Assembly (NCBI GenBank): GCA_958450365.1
Contig: CAUEEP010000100.1
Coordinates: 171,247-235,246 of the forward strand
Reading direction: 5' to 3'
Source: Mesorhabditis belari
Taxonomy: Eukaryota > Nematoda > Chromadorea > Rhabditida > Rhabditidae
Length of the DNA stretch: 64,000 nt
The position numbers and the translations under genes were made by a program. The notes under the pieces were generated by a model. It was given only the letters and a program-made list of their open reading frames with translations, had not been told where the DNA came from and made no database searches. Positions 11,366-23,030 of the stretch are shown piece after piece. Position 1 is the first letter of the stretch. Each line of letters begins with the position of its first letter.

Positions 11366-12666
11366 ATGGCAGAACTTCCAATCGGGATGCCCAACCTTCT
11401 CAACTTCCCGATGGGAAAACTCTGCTACGATCTGGTTTTGGAAGTAATCGATGAATTGGAGCCAAAGGATGTGCCCGAATTGATGAAAGTTGACAGAAGA
11501 TTTCGAGGGACTCTTCTCCAGAAACCAGCACGGATTCTTGGAAAACGAATCCATTTGATTAGCGTCGAGATGGGTGATCGAAGTCTGGATGACGAGCGCA
11601 AACGCTACGAAGATCTAGTCTTCATCATGAAATTCGCTCAATCAAGGCCTCTTCCATTTCATTTCGTGTCACATAAAGTCCTTCTCCTGTCACAGGTTGA
11701 ACGATGTTCGCTTTTGTTCATTTCAGATGTGTGGAATGACGCCTTCGACGAGGAAGAGCCTTCGGCACTCAGGAAGGCCGTCAGCAGTTTGAAACAAGTC
11801 GACGAGTTGGACGTTGAGATCGATGGAAACAATTTCAACGATTTTTTGTTGAATTTAAAAGCTGAAGTCACCGATCGAGCATCATTGAATTTTTCCGATT
11901 TACACGAAGAGACACATCAACAACTTATGTTGTCTTTGATCAATGGAAGCCTTCAAAATTGCAAAATGATCTCACTAAAACTTTCTGATGATCCTGATTT
12001 TTATCCAACAGTTTATTCAGCACTTTCGAAAACTCAACTTGAGTTATTTGTGACTGGGTTTTTTTTGGAAATATTAAATCAACAATTGAGTTGATTCTGA
12101 ATTCCGGAATTCCGAGTGAAAATAAAAAAGCCGCTTGTTTCGTGCGAGGCCAAATGGGAGTTGAAATTAACAATTTGATCAAGCACTTTCCTGAAATTCG
12201 TCAGGTCAACGAACCAAACAAGACTTTCATCGAGGATATAATGATGAAAATGCTGAGAAAACACGGGTTTACTTTTCAGTGTTGTGATCGTTCTTATTCT
12301 GATGATTCTCTTTCTGTTTATGCTGAATCTCTTTCTGTTTCTGAGGATGCTCGTTCTGATTTTGATCACTCTCGTTCTGATTCGGGTCATTCTCGTTCTG
12401 ATTCTGATCATTCTCGCTCCGACTCTGATCATTCTCGCTCTGATTCTGATCATGCTCGTTCTGATTTTGATCATGCTCGTTCTGATTTTGACCATTCTCT
12501 TCATTCAATGGATTTTAGTCCAATCAAGAGACGGTTTGAGAATGATGTTTATCTTTATGGTCCATTTGATTGCTATTTGAAAAGAATCGAGGAGAATCGT
12601 GACTGTATTTATGTTGTGCGCCATGGCTTTTTCTTCGCCAAATATGTTTCATCGATTCAATTCTAA
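11366..12666 (+). pseudogene. F-box-like family A copy A2, single-base frameshift
   Basis: Starts at the ATG 5 nt after a TTTTCAG acceptor (MAELPIGMPNLLNFPMGKLC). The frame runs to about 12075, where GAAAT replaces the GAAAAT-type sequence of other copies, a one-base loss. The correct frame then continues to the stop at 12664-12666 with the family ending SSIQF. Apart from this indel the gene is whole, so an assembly error in the A-run is possible. It carries an expanded RSDSDH repeat (see 12349-12495). Confidence 0.75.
12349..12495 (+). repeat. Coding minisatellite, 7 x 21 bp
   Basis: Seven tandem 21-bp units encode (S/A)RSD(S/F)(D/G)H. The unit keeps reading frame. Copy A6 has about two units here and A1 has one degenerate unit, so the array expanded within the family. 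Confidence 0.85.
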
Positions 12667-13284
12667 CTTTGTTTGTTGATGCCCCAATACTTTGTATTTT
12701 TTCAGATTACTTTTAAGACAGCACTTATTTACTCTATGGCATCTACTTCCGCTTCTTTGCCAAAAATGTCCTTGTGGAAATTTGAATTTTTGAGCACGAG
12801 ATTTTGTTTGATGATGTTTTATTGTAGTATGTATGAATAAATACTTGGCTCAATCAAGAAAATCAAATGTAATAGCGTTCGACTTCAACGCTGCATGTAT
12901 TTATTGAAGAGTTTGATGATGTTTTAAACTTTAGAAACACCAATCGAATTGTGATCCATTTTGGATCGAATTGGTCGCCGTTGAAGATGCGTGAAGAGAG
13001 GTATGTGTAGCCTCGCCCCTCGTCACTCAACGAAATCTAAAAAATGTGTTCTGGCATTGAAAAAGTTAAACAAAAAAATAAGTTCCTTGGCTTCCAGCGG
13101 TACGTGTGACTATTTACGGCATTCGAGTTGATAACATCACTCAAAGAAACTCAAAGCTTCAAGCTTCACTCACTCGATGCTTTGAAATCTATTCAAAATA
13201 ATGAATATCCTTAAGATTGGGAACATACTAGTGTAAGAAGTGCAGATTTCTGTGGCTGAAAATAGTGTCAATTACCTTATAATT
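12667..13284. repeat. Family A 3' block and dispersed fragments
   Basis: 3' block with poly(A) signals and stem-loop (12830-12920), then a reversed piece resembling the small-heat-shock exon 2 edge (13020-13070), then sequence shared with 20400-20690. The large inverted-repeat arm begins at about 13285. Confidence 0.55.
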
Positions 13285-13396
13285 GGGTGCGTTTAAAAGT
13301 TGAAATTTGAACTGACTTTTTTCATTTCCCTCTAAGCAATAGGGATCTATCCCGTGGATAATTTAATGTTTGCAAAAAAGGTTAAACGAGCCTCAC

Positions 13397-13838
13397 AACG
13401 GCCTTGTTGCTGAGCTGTTCGACAATCGGCTTGCACTCATCATGACATCCCCGCAATTCTCCCCATGTATTCCGGCAGGTCGTTTCGCATTTCTCGCCTT
13501 GTCCGCACACCTTGCTGCACGCAACTTTCTCAAAGAGTAATAAGAATTTGGTTTTAGTTTTTGGCTGGGCATAAATTTCTTCACCCATAGAACAGGCAGA
13601 ATCAATGCTATTCTATTTGATTCTTGATCAGTCTGCACATAGAAAATACAATCAAATGATCAGATAATTAGCAGCTTTCAACAAATTAGCATTAACAAGT
13701 TTTAACTTTTATCTTCCTCAAAGCATTATCAAAAAACCAACAAACCACTTTTGGCTCATTGTTCTCAACGGGAGCTCCGCTGATGGCCGAAAAGACGAAA
13801 ACGGCGGAGAAGAAGAGAACGACTCTCGGCTTGAACAT
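13397..13838 (-). pseudogene. Secreted cysteine-rich peptide, left copy, lacking exon 3
   Basis: Exon 1 (13838-13746) encodes a signal peptide beginning MFKPRVVLFFSAVFVFSAIS. Exon 2 (13528-13397) encodes the first six-cysteine domain (ACSKVCGQGEKCETTC ... GCHDEC) in an open frame. The exon 2 acceptor reads TTTGAG rather than the TTTCAG of the right arm. The third exon, present at 59040-59177 for the right copy, lies outside the duplicated arm and is not found downstream here, so this copy would encode only one domain. Confidence 0.65.
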
Positions 13839-15126
13839 TCTGCAATTGAGAATCTTGTGTGAAGTTCACTAGAATAGCTATTCTAGATCCTAAATCCTTG
13901 ATAAGCTGTGATGAATATCCTCGAAACGGAAACTCTCTTATACGGCAGAATTGTAAGAATTTTCCTCAGGATTCCTCAAAGTTCAATTCGCCTTTGCCTC
14001 TTTTTCTCACGCTCTCAAAACTACGACCTCTTATCGGGAAATTCAATCATTTATTCTTCGGAGACTCCCTTTGTTTTGTCATGTCAGCTTATCAATCAAA
14101 ACAATTGTGATTTCTCTGGCAATGGGAAGATCTCCGAAATTTCTTTAAAGATCGGGTGATGATTAAGAATAGCAAATGACAAGTCGAAGCTCTCTGGTTT
14201 CTGGCAAGAATACTGTAGGCTTACAAAGGAGATGAGTGAGTCCACTTCGTCCACTGAGCCGCTAAATTCAGGTTCAGGAAAGACAAAGGAGAAGTGAAAA
14301 CAATAGTAAGACAAATATTTAAACTTTTCTTATTAAGGGTTTGTCATAAAGATTCATCAAAAAGATAGGTTTTATTGTCATTGCAAGCAAAGCTCTCTGT
14401 TCTCCAGGCTGCTCGAGCGATCGAGCTGACAAATCAAGAGATGCGGAGATGCCAAGTCCAATCAATCCGAAGAAAAACGATAATGTCGGTGCTCATGGGT
14501 GGCAAAGCGAGTAGTGGCAATGAGGCATGCGATCGCCACTCCCACACAGCGCTTCAAATTTGTTGACATGGAAATCTACATGGAGTATGGCTCTTGTCAT
14601 TAGCCACCAGAACCGGTTGGCATTTCTTTGCAAGGATAAATATTACTTCTAATAGTACTTTCCTCAAACTCTGTGGTAAATGTCAAGAAAGCAAGACTTC
14701 AGCACTAACTTTGTAGCTTTGAGTACCTTGAAATCCAATGACAACTTAATGCCTTGCCTAGCTATAAGTACTTCAATCGCCAAATGACTGTCATTGTCCT
14801 CAGACTTCTTCGTTACCCTAGCTTGAGGCCCTTCCTCTGTTATATTTCAGCTCAATTCTCCGATCTCCTCTCTTCACGTATGTTCGGCGGAAATCAATTC
14901 GATCAAAAATGTATCATAGCTTCATTGGCGTTTCTGAAGCTTAGAACCAATTCCAACACTTCAATAAATACATGCAGCGTTGAAGCCAAACGCTATTTCA
15001 TTTGATTTTGTTGATTAGAGCGAAGTATTTATTTATGCATAGAGAGAGTAGAACGCCCAAAAAATCACAAAAAATGATCACATATCACGATAAAACATCA
15101 CAGACTAAATTCTCGTACTCAGAACT

Positions 15127-16149
15127 TCAAATTTCGATAGGCACATTTTTGGCAAAGAAGCGCAGGTAGGGATCGTTATCGTGTTTGTAAACGATGTAGA
15201 TGCATTCCCGTTCACTATCAATGCTTTTCACATGATAATGGATCGGTTTAATGCTTGAGTCGGTTTCGTTTTGTGCAGTTGAAAAGTTTTTGAGAGTTTC
15301 GAGCATCATTTTCCAAGTTTTCGCTTTCCTTTCTTCGTCGAATTCTCGAATTCCAGGCCAATTTGTGAAGAGCTTCAAGTCGGTATTTGTAAATGTGAGC
15401 CAAATCGCTGCACCTCAATTTTGACTCGGAATTCCGTTGGTGACAATCCAACGAATCACCATTTCTGCACATTTTCGTCGGAGTGGCTCATTGATGACAT
15501 CAAAAAATATCATTTCGACTTTGGTTTTCCAGAGAAACTTGCGAAAAAAGTAAACCTCCTCAGCACGTCCTTTCAACCAGATCTCCTTGCAATTCTTGAT
15601 CCTGTTTTGGAATAAGCTCAAAAGAAAGCGATAATTCTCATCATCTCCTTTCCATTGATACCAACTGAGGTCCAAATAAATTCGATTGACGATGCTTCCC
15701 TTGAACATCGACAAGTATTTGCAAAGAGTCTCATAGTTCTTGGCGGGTCTGATCTCCCCAATCGAATCCAAACATGCGAGCATTTCCGAGATCATTTTCG
15801 TTTCCTCATCGGTGGGTGAATAGTTTGCATGATTGATCAAAAAGTTCGAACAATGGCGAATTTTTTTGAGGATGGCCATTTCAAAACGGAGATCAAACAT
15901 CCGCGACAATTCTGGAGAAATTTTCGTTTCAATAACATAGAAGGGATGAAAGATGATCGAATCGACGTGTTTTCCGAAGATCATCCATGGTCGATAGATG
16001 AGAATGGAGAGAAATTCCTTGTTGGTCCTCATCAATTCGACGATATCCTGCGTATCCATTTCCTCCACCGCTTCCAGCTTCAGATCGTAGCAAAGTTTAC
16101 TCATCGGGAAGTTGAGAAGATTGGGCATCTCGAATGGAATTTTTGCCAT
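15127..16149 (-). pseudogene. F-box-like family B copy B1, one nonsense codon
   Basis: Start ATG at 16149 follows a TTTTCAG acceptor as in family A (MAKIPFEMPNLLNFPMSKLC). It resembles family A in the N-terminal F-box-like part (KLCYDLKLEAVEEMDTQDIV) and diverges after it, ending FFAKNVPIEI. The frame is open except for a TGA at 15415-15417. The other two B copies have CGA (Arg) at that codon, so this is a private CpG-type substitution. Read-through or recent loss are both possible. B1 is the least damaged B copy. Confidence 0.75.
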
Positions 16150-16900
16150 TCTGTCTGAAAATTGAAAAATTAGAAAGGAACAATCAACTATCTGACAGAA
16201 AGCTTGGCTACAAAACGAAAACAATCAACAAGGTGGGGACAAATGTCGGTTTTGTTTGTTTGTTTGACAAATGCCGGCTAAAGTTTGATAAAATCTTTGA
16301 TTTCTCCAAAACTTGTGATGATCTTTAGTGCATAAACAACAATAATCAAAGTTTCACATCTAAAATGTGCTAAGATTGACTCAAAAGATTTCAACAGTCG
16401 TTGTTTTTAAGCAAAAACGTGTCGTAGACCAAGAATAGGCCATTTGTCATCAAAAGAATGCTTAAAACTAGTAAGATATGCGTTTAAAAAGATATAAAAG
16501 TCTATTTGAACAAGGAACAACTCAAAAAGCCCAAAATATGGTAGAAAAGACCAAAAACTTTCGGGGAGAAGTGAAGAATGATTTCCGAAGCCCAAAATTT
16601 CCCTTTTGTCCCATCAATGGACACCGTAGCCCACGAGGTTGTGATTTAGAATTCGAATTTGGGTGTTTGGTTCACATTTTGTTTGCAGCTCGTAAGCCAT
16701 GGTTTCATTGAGGTTTTTGGGATTTTTAAATTTTTGTCAATTCACGAAAGAAAAGTGACAGCTTTCGGCACAAAAATTTCGGCAATAAACCATTTTTAGC
16801 TTCCGGACACGATTCAGAAGAAAAACCCCTATTTTTCAACGATGAATTTGCGCAAAAAAAGTGAAATTTTTCGTAAATCCTATGTACCGTAAATTCTGCG
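16150..16900 (-). promoter_or_regulatory. Conserved leader of copy B1
   Basis: Same leader block as family A, including the GTCTACGACACGTTTTTGC motif (16411-16430 on this strand) and the TTTTCAG acceptor next to the ATG. Families A and B therefore share their upstream region although the coding parts differ. Confidence 0.5.
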
Positions 16901-17689
16901 ATAGAACTTCACCCCATAGGAGCGTGGCGTAGTCTGAGTGTACACCCAAACAAACGCTCATATCACAGCACCAATACGTTTATTAATACGAAAAAACAGA
17001 ACCCTATTTTGTCTATACCGATAATATTGATAAGCAAATCTATGGACAAGCTCTAGTGGGTCTCAATTTTGTGGTGAGTGGTGAGTGGAAAACGGGTGGA
17101 GCCGTGCTCGTGAGATGATTAGTTTGCTGATTTTGATGCTGAAATTTGAGTTTCAAAACCGGATTCTAACTAGGGAAGGGCACATAGTCATGGTCAGCTT
17201 TTGTCTGGGCACCCAATGCATTTTATAGAATTGGGTATGAGGAATCCGAATCTGAAATCCGAATGTGAAATCAAGATCTGAAATCAAAATCTGCTAAATG
17301 GCTTTACAGACGAAAAACGAAAAGAAAAAGCTACCCCAGGCGAACCAGGATCTTGTGGGTGGTAGCCAAATCTCTTGTCCACTAGGCCACCAATGCATCT
17401 CTTCCCCGGCTAGAAAGAAGCGTTTTAAAGCATCCGTTGTGGAAAAGGCAAAGCAAAACTCGAATCAACGCTTTCAAAGTAAGACGAATGCTTTAAAACG
17501 CTCTTTCTCTGGGGGAGACTAGAGGATGACATTCGGAAATGATTTCTTTTTCCATTTTGACCTTGTCTGTTTCTATGTAGTTTTGTTTAATTATTTTCCC
17601 CAAATTTATTTATCCACTTTTTGGTCCAATTCTAGATCTTTCCTAATAGCGGCGGCCCCGAGATTATCGGCGGCCCCATTTTTCGTAAA

Positions 17690-18200
17690 TGTGTGAGAAA
17701 TATTTGTGTAAATGTCACTTTGGTTTACAACGCCTAAAGGATAAATGTGTGAGAAACTTCAGAAGTAGTAGGCCGCAAATAATCTTGACTTATCAGCAAG
17801 ATGGCACACCACAAATCCAAGAAAGTCCAAGACTTCTGCCAAAACAACTTCCGGGACTTTATTTCTTTTTCTGAGTGGCCACCTAGCCCTCCAGACCTCA
17901 ACCCAATGGATTTTTCAGTGTCATCAGTTCAAGAAACCAAAGCCAAAGCAGCCAAAGCTTGCTCAGAGCCTCACAAAACATCGAAAACCTGAAGAAATCA
18001 CTGTTGAAAGGGTGGGAAGAGCTCGATACAGCCTATTTGGTCGCCACCGTTGACGCTTTCCGGAAACGCCTGCGAGCCTGCTCAAATGCTAATGGTGGCC
18101 GATTCGAATTTGATAGTTAATTTAATGTTATTTATTGTTTTGCTTGTATTTATTTAATGAATTTATAATTGTTAATGTACAATAAATGTTATTCAGTTAA
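17690..18200 (+). mobile_element. Mariner/Tc1-like transposase 3' remnant
   Basis: Translations in broken frames give QQDGTP, then EWPPSPPDLNPMDFSV and finally RKRLRACSNANGG. These are the second catalytic Asp region, the SPDLNP motif and the C-terminus of a mariner/Tc1-type transposase. The N-terminal half and the left terminus are missing and there are frameshifts. AATAAA lies downstream at about 18180. Confidence 0.7.
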
Positions 18201-18303
18201 AACCTTTTCTTTTTTGCTCTTGCCTGTCTGAAAATCGGAACTTTATCTTGTTGCGACAATTATGGCGTAATTTGAAAAAATACAAAGGCTTCAACAAACA
18301 AAT

Positions 18304-19524
18304 TTAGAATTGAATCGATGACAGGTATTTGGCGTAGAAAAAGCCATGGCGCACAACATAAATACAGCCACGCTTCTCGAAGATTCTCGTCGATTCTTTT
18401 CAAATAGCAATCAAATGGATCATCCAGAGAAACATAATGCTCTACCCTTCTCTTGATTGGACTACGATCTAAAGAATGAAGGGAATCATCAGAAACACCA
18501 CGACATGAACACCGAACCCAATTCTCAACCCTGTGTTTTCTCACCGTTTCCATCCTTGTATTCCCGATGAGAGTCTTGTTTGGTTCGTTGACTAGAGGAA
18601 TTTAGGAATTTAGGGAAAGTTCTTGATCCAATTGTTAATTTCAACTGCTATTGTCCCGGCTCTGCAAAGGCCCTGGGAAACACGAAACGGGGAGACGAAA
18701 AGTACGAAACAAGCGGCTTCTTTATTTTGACTCGGAATTCCAGAATTCAGAATCAACTCAATTGTCGATTTCACATTTCCGAAACGAACTTCAGTCACAA
18801 ATAACTCAAGTTGAGTCTTCGAAAGTCCCGAATAAACTGTTGGATTATGACTAAAAGAGTCACGAAGATCCAATGAGATCATTTTGCAATTTTTAAGGCT
18901 TCCATTGATCAAAGGCAATATAAGTTGTTGTCGTTGTACCTCTACATGATAAAAACAAAATAATGCTCGATTGGTGACTTCAGCTTTTAAATTCACCAAA
19001 AAATCGCTGAAATTGTTTCCTTTGAAATTGATCCGCACATGCAATTCGTGGACCTGTTTCAAATTGGCGAAAACCCTCTTGAGTGCAGAAAGTTCTTCCC
19101 CATCGAAGGCGTCATACTTCTTATCTGAAATGAACAAAACCGAACATCGTTCAACCTGTGACAAGAGAAGACCATTATGTGATAAGAAACCGAAACGAAG
19201 AGGCGTTGATTCAGGAAATTTCATGATCGAGACCAGATCGGAGACCAGATCAGACCAGATCGGGGGTAGACCAGATCGGATTCCATAGTCATCCCAATAA
19301 AAATCTTCTTTTGTTTCTATGTGAATCGAATGAATTTGTTTTCCGAAAATTCGCGCTGGTTTCCGGAGAAGGATCCATCGAAATCTTCTGTCAACTTTCA
19401 TCAATTCCATGTGTGCTTTGAAATAAGAATGCATAACATTCTCTGAATCATCCAGCTGAAGAAAGATACATTCAAAGAAGCGGTCAATTGCATAAGAATC
19501 ACTGCTAGACATTGATAGAAACAA
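18304..19524 (-). pseudogene. F-box-like family A copy A3, several lesions, foreign N-terminus
   Basis: From residue ELMKVDRRFRW on it is family A, but the preceding F-box half is replaced by unrelated sequence running back into the flank of module M. Lesions: an insertion of about 50 bp after the codons for ACFV, an 8-bp tandem duplication (TAAATTCC twice, 18592-18607) that creates a stop, and a duplication of about 10 bp near 18380 that shifts the last 30 codons. It lacks the usual leader. Confidence 0.75.
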
Positions 19525-19544
19525 TCAAATCACCCGCAAGAAAC

Positions 19545-20400
19545 CACCCAGACTATTGCTCAAATACAGAGATTCTTCCGGACAAAAGCCGAGTAAAAAG
19601 CAGGTGAGATAGCCGCCGAAAATGAGAGCTATGAGGACGATGAGGAGAACGCGAATCCGCGAATACACATGCACCGTTGTGGGTAACAAAACGCTTGAAA
19701 CATAAGTCGTTAGTTATCTCATCGGAAGTCCTAACAGAAAAAAAGCGAATCTTTTAATCACTTCACATGATTTAAGACTTTTGAGCCTGTACTCAACTGT
19801 TTACCCATCTAAAAGCTCACAATATGCGTTTAGCCAGATCGATTTTGTTATTTCTGGATCACAACTAGTATTTTTACACACATTTTACGATATGCTACAT
19901 TATAAAAGAAGCACCCCCTTTAAGTTCATCTTCATCTTCATCTTCTCAGCCTCAACGTTACAACGTTCAGCTTACAGCTCAGTTCAAACTCTAGGTCTGA
20001 TTTCAGATCGGAATCGACTCGATTATTCTTCACCGTTTTTGCCATTCACCGCACCCTTTTCAAGAGCTCTGTCGATTCACATCACTCGTCAATGAGACTT
20101 TCTCTAAGCCATCTTTTTGGTGTTTAGGATCGGATTGATCCTCAGTCTCGTCTACCAATTCATCCTCACCATTTCTCTTGTCCATAAGTTAGTTGTCGAG
20201 TTATACGTTTATCATAGGCAGTCAATGGCCTCATTATATGCTAACGGGCTCTGGAATCGAGCTGTTCAATCAACCACGATACTAATCTGCAATGCATCCA
20301 ATTGTTATTTATTTTCCGCGTTCAAATTTTGATGCAAAACTAGAGCTATTGTTGTTTTCTGGATGCTATTATACATATTTTGCATGTTTACCCTCTTGCC
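19545..20400 (+). repeat. Module M, copy 1
   Basis: A repeated block with a TATAAAAG box at 19901-19908 and a hydrophobic frame (AIFLVFRIGLILSLVYQF, about 20115-20220). Minus-strand sequence at 19590-19690 corresponds to the RCRCIRALLIVLL frame of copy 2 but is frameshifted here. Confidence 0.6.
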
Positions 20401-21327
20401 TCCTCACTCAACGAAATCTAAAAAATGAGTCCTGGCATTGAAAAAGTCAAATAAAAAATGAGTTCTTTGGCTTCAAGCGGCAGTTGTGACTATCTACGGC
20501 ATTCGAGTTGATAACTTCACTCAAAGAAACTCAAAGTTTCGATCTTCACTCACTCATTCACTTCACTCTCTCGATGCTTTGAGGTCTTTTCAAACCAATT
20601 AATATCCTTAAGATTCAGTACACAGTAGTGTAAGAAGTACAGATTTCTGTGGCTGAAAATAGTCAGAACTACCTTATAAGCCACTTACGTTTTCAAAAGT
20701 CTATGACAGAGTTAACAAGCAAATTTGTCTTAAAAACATATGACAATGACAATTTAAGGGCTTGCCTAGCTATTAGCACTTCAAATCGCCAAATGACTGT
20801 CATTCTCCTCAAATTTGTTTGTTACCCTATCATGAAGTACTTTCTTGTGGTCTTTTTATCAAAACCATGGAACAAAAGGCAAAAAGAGTAAGGCCATAAT
20901 GCGACACCAGGAGCTGGTAAACAACATTTCAGCTCAATTCTGCGATCTCCTCTCTTCACGTATATTCAACGGGGACCAATTCCATCCAAAATGCATCACA
21001 AGTCCATTGGCGTTTCTAAAGTTTAAAACAAAGTCAAACTCTCCAATAAATACCTGCAGCGTTGAAGTCGAACGCTATTACATTTGATTTTATTGATTGA
21101 ACCAAGCATTTATTTATGCATAGACAGAGCAAAAGGTGGCAAAAATCACAAAATGGTACTCACATATCACAATAAAACATTACCAAACAAAATCTCGTAC
21201 TCAAAACTTCAAATTTCGAAAGGCACATTTTTCGCGAAAAAGCGGAAGTAGGTGCCATAGACTAAATAAGTCCTGTCATAAAAGTAATCTGAAAAAATAC
21301 AAAGTATTGGGGCACCAACAAAAAAAG
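20400..21327. repeat. Dispersed block plus reversed family A 3' block
   Basis: 20400-20460 resembles the small-heat-shock intron 1/exon 2 edge in reverse. 20640-21090 is the dispersed block with the frame ...FLSKPWNKRQKE, AATAAATAC and stem-loop. 21090-21327 is the 3' untranslated block of A4. Confidence 0.6.
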
Positions 21328-22377
21328 TTAGAATTGAATCGATGGAACATATTTGGCGAAGAAAAAGCCATGGCGCATAACATAAATACAGTCACGCTTC
21401 TCGTCGATCCTTTTCCAATAGCAATCAAATGGACCATCAAGAGAATCACACCACCTATGATAAGCCTTAACCCGTCTCAGCTTTGCCATCATGGTATCCC
21501 TAATGAAAGTCCTGATGTTTGGTTCGTTGACCTCACGAATTTCCGGAAAGTTCTTGATCAAATTGTAAATTTCAACTCCCATTTCACCTCGCACGACACA
21601 AGCGGCTTCTTTATTTTCACTCGGAATTCCGGAATTCAGAATCCACTCAATTGTCGATTTAACATTTAACCCAAAAAAACCCCAGACACAAATAACAAGT
21701 TGAGTCTTTGAAAGTGCCTCATAAATCGTTGGATAAAAATCAGGATCATCATAAAGATTCACTGAGACCATTTTGCAATTTTGAAGGCTTCCATTGATCA
21801 AAGACAACATAAGTTGTTGTTGTGTCTCTCTCTGGAAATCGGAAAAATTCAATAATGCTCGATCCATCACTTCAGCTTTTAAATTCAACAAAAAATCGCG
21901 AAAATTGTCCCCCAAGATATTAACTTCCAACTCGTCGACTTGTTTCAAATTGCCGAAGGCCTTCTTGAGTGCCGAAAGCTTCCTATCAAGCCAGTTTCCC
22001 CACCCAGCTGATTCTGAAATCTCCAAAACCGAACATCGTTCAACCTGGGACAGGAGAAGGACTTTATGTGACAAGAAATAAAATGGAAGAGGCCTTGATT
22101 CAGCGAATTTCATGATGAAGACTAGATCTTGGTATTGTTCGCGCCCGTCATCCAGACTATCTCGATCGTCCATCTCGACGCTAATCGAATGGATTTGTTT
22201 TCCAAGAATCCGTGCTGGTTTCTGGAGAAGAATCCATCGAAATCTTCTGTCAACTTTCATCAATTCGGGCACATCGTTTGGCTCCAATTCATCGATTACT
22301 TCCAAAACCAGATCGTAGCAAAGTTTTCCCATCGGGAATTTGAAATGATTGGGCATCTCGACTGGAAGTTCCGCCAT
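21328..22377 (-). CDS. F-box-like protein, family A copy A4 (intact, 349 aa)
   Basis: The only complete, undamaged member inside the window. ATG at 22377 is chosen because a TTTTCAG acceptor ends 5 nt upstream and this start is shared by all copies; the longer frame to 22461 is intronic or leader. Residues about 15-50 (GKLCYDLVLEVIDELEPNDV ... MKVDRRFRW) form an F-box-like motif, inferred to bind Skp1 in an SCF ubiquitin ligase. Residues 50-310 are an F-box-associated region likely used for substrate binding. The C-terminus is the conserved GFFFAKYVPSIQF. The variable RSDSDH linker is almost absent. Transcription is presumably from the shared leader at 22378-23030. Confidence 0.8.
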   Translation of the reverse strand: MAELPVEMPNHFKFPMGKLCYDLVLEVIDELEPNDVPELMKVDRRFRWILLQKPARILGKQIHSISVEMDDRDSLDDGREQYQDLVFIMKFAESRPLPFYFLSHKVLLLSQVERCSVLEISESAGWGNWLDRKLSALKKAFGNLKQVDELEVNILGDNFRDFLLNLKAEVMDRALLNFSDFQRETQQQLMLSLINGSLQNCKMVSVNLYDDPDFYPTIYEALSKTQLVICVWGFFGLNVKSTIEWILNSGIPSENKEAACVVRGEMGVEIYNLIKNFPEIREVNEPNIRTFIRDTMMAKLRRVKAYHRWCDSLDGPFDCYWKRIDEKRDCIYVMRHGFFFAKYVPSIQF

Positions 22378-23030
22378 TCCGCCTGAAAATTGAAAAATTA
22401 GAAAAGGACAATCGGTAAATATATGACAGAAAAGTGGGTACAAAACAAAAACAATCAACAAGGTGGGCCCAAATGCGGGTTTTTAGCTAAAGTTGGACAA
22501 GATCTTTGATTTTTCTAAAGGTTGTGATGAATTTCCGTGCATGAACAACAATAATCAAAGCTTTACATCTAAAAGGAGCAAAAAATTGACTCAAAAGATT
22601 CCAACAGTCGCTGTTTTTAGGCGAAAACGTGTCGTAGACCAAGAATAGCCGATTCGTCATCAAAACAATGCTTAAAACTAGTAAGATATGCGTTTAAAAA
22701 GAAATTAAAGTCTATTCTAACAAGGAACAACTCAAAAAGCTCAAAATATGGCAGAACAGAACACCAATAACTTTTGGAGAGAAGAGAAGAATGAGTTCCC
22801 TAGCGCAAAATTTCCTTTTTACCCCATCAATTGGCACCGTAACCCACTAGGCTGTCATTTAGAACTCGAGTTGGGGTGTTTGGCTGACATTTTTTTGCAA
22901 CTCTGTAATCCATGGTTTGATTGAGATTTTTAAATGTTTGTCGATTCACAAAAGAAAAGGGACAGCTTGGCCACAAAATTTCGACAAGAAACCATTTTGC
23001 GCTTGCGGACACGATTCGGAAGAAAAACCC
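22378..23030 (-). promoter_or_regulatory. Conserved leader of A4
   Basis: Leader block with the CGTGTCGTAGACC motif at 22628-22640 (plus-strand text) and an AATTTTTCAATTTTCAG acceptor beside the start codon. Its far end, from about 23030, is fused to the unrelated frame at 23280. Confidence 0.5.

Larger units (their letters stand above)
13285..17240. repeat. Left arm of large inverted duplication
   Basis: Over its length this arm is the reverse complement of about 55060-58843. It includes the cysteine-rich peptide gene, family B copy B1, its leader, and flanking sequence up to the GTCTGGGCACCCAATGCA motif at 17206. Differences are scattered substitutions and indels. The largest indel is about 195 bp present here (14440-14636) but absent from the other arm. 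Confidence 0.85.

Noticed and set aside
12269..12580. Open frames in other phases across the RSDSDH repeat (for example an Asn/Gln/Glu-rich minus-strand frame)
   Set aside because: A 21-bp repeat keeps all frames open; only the frame continuous with family A is supported.
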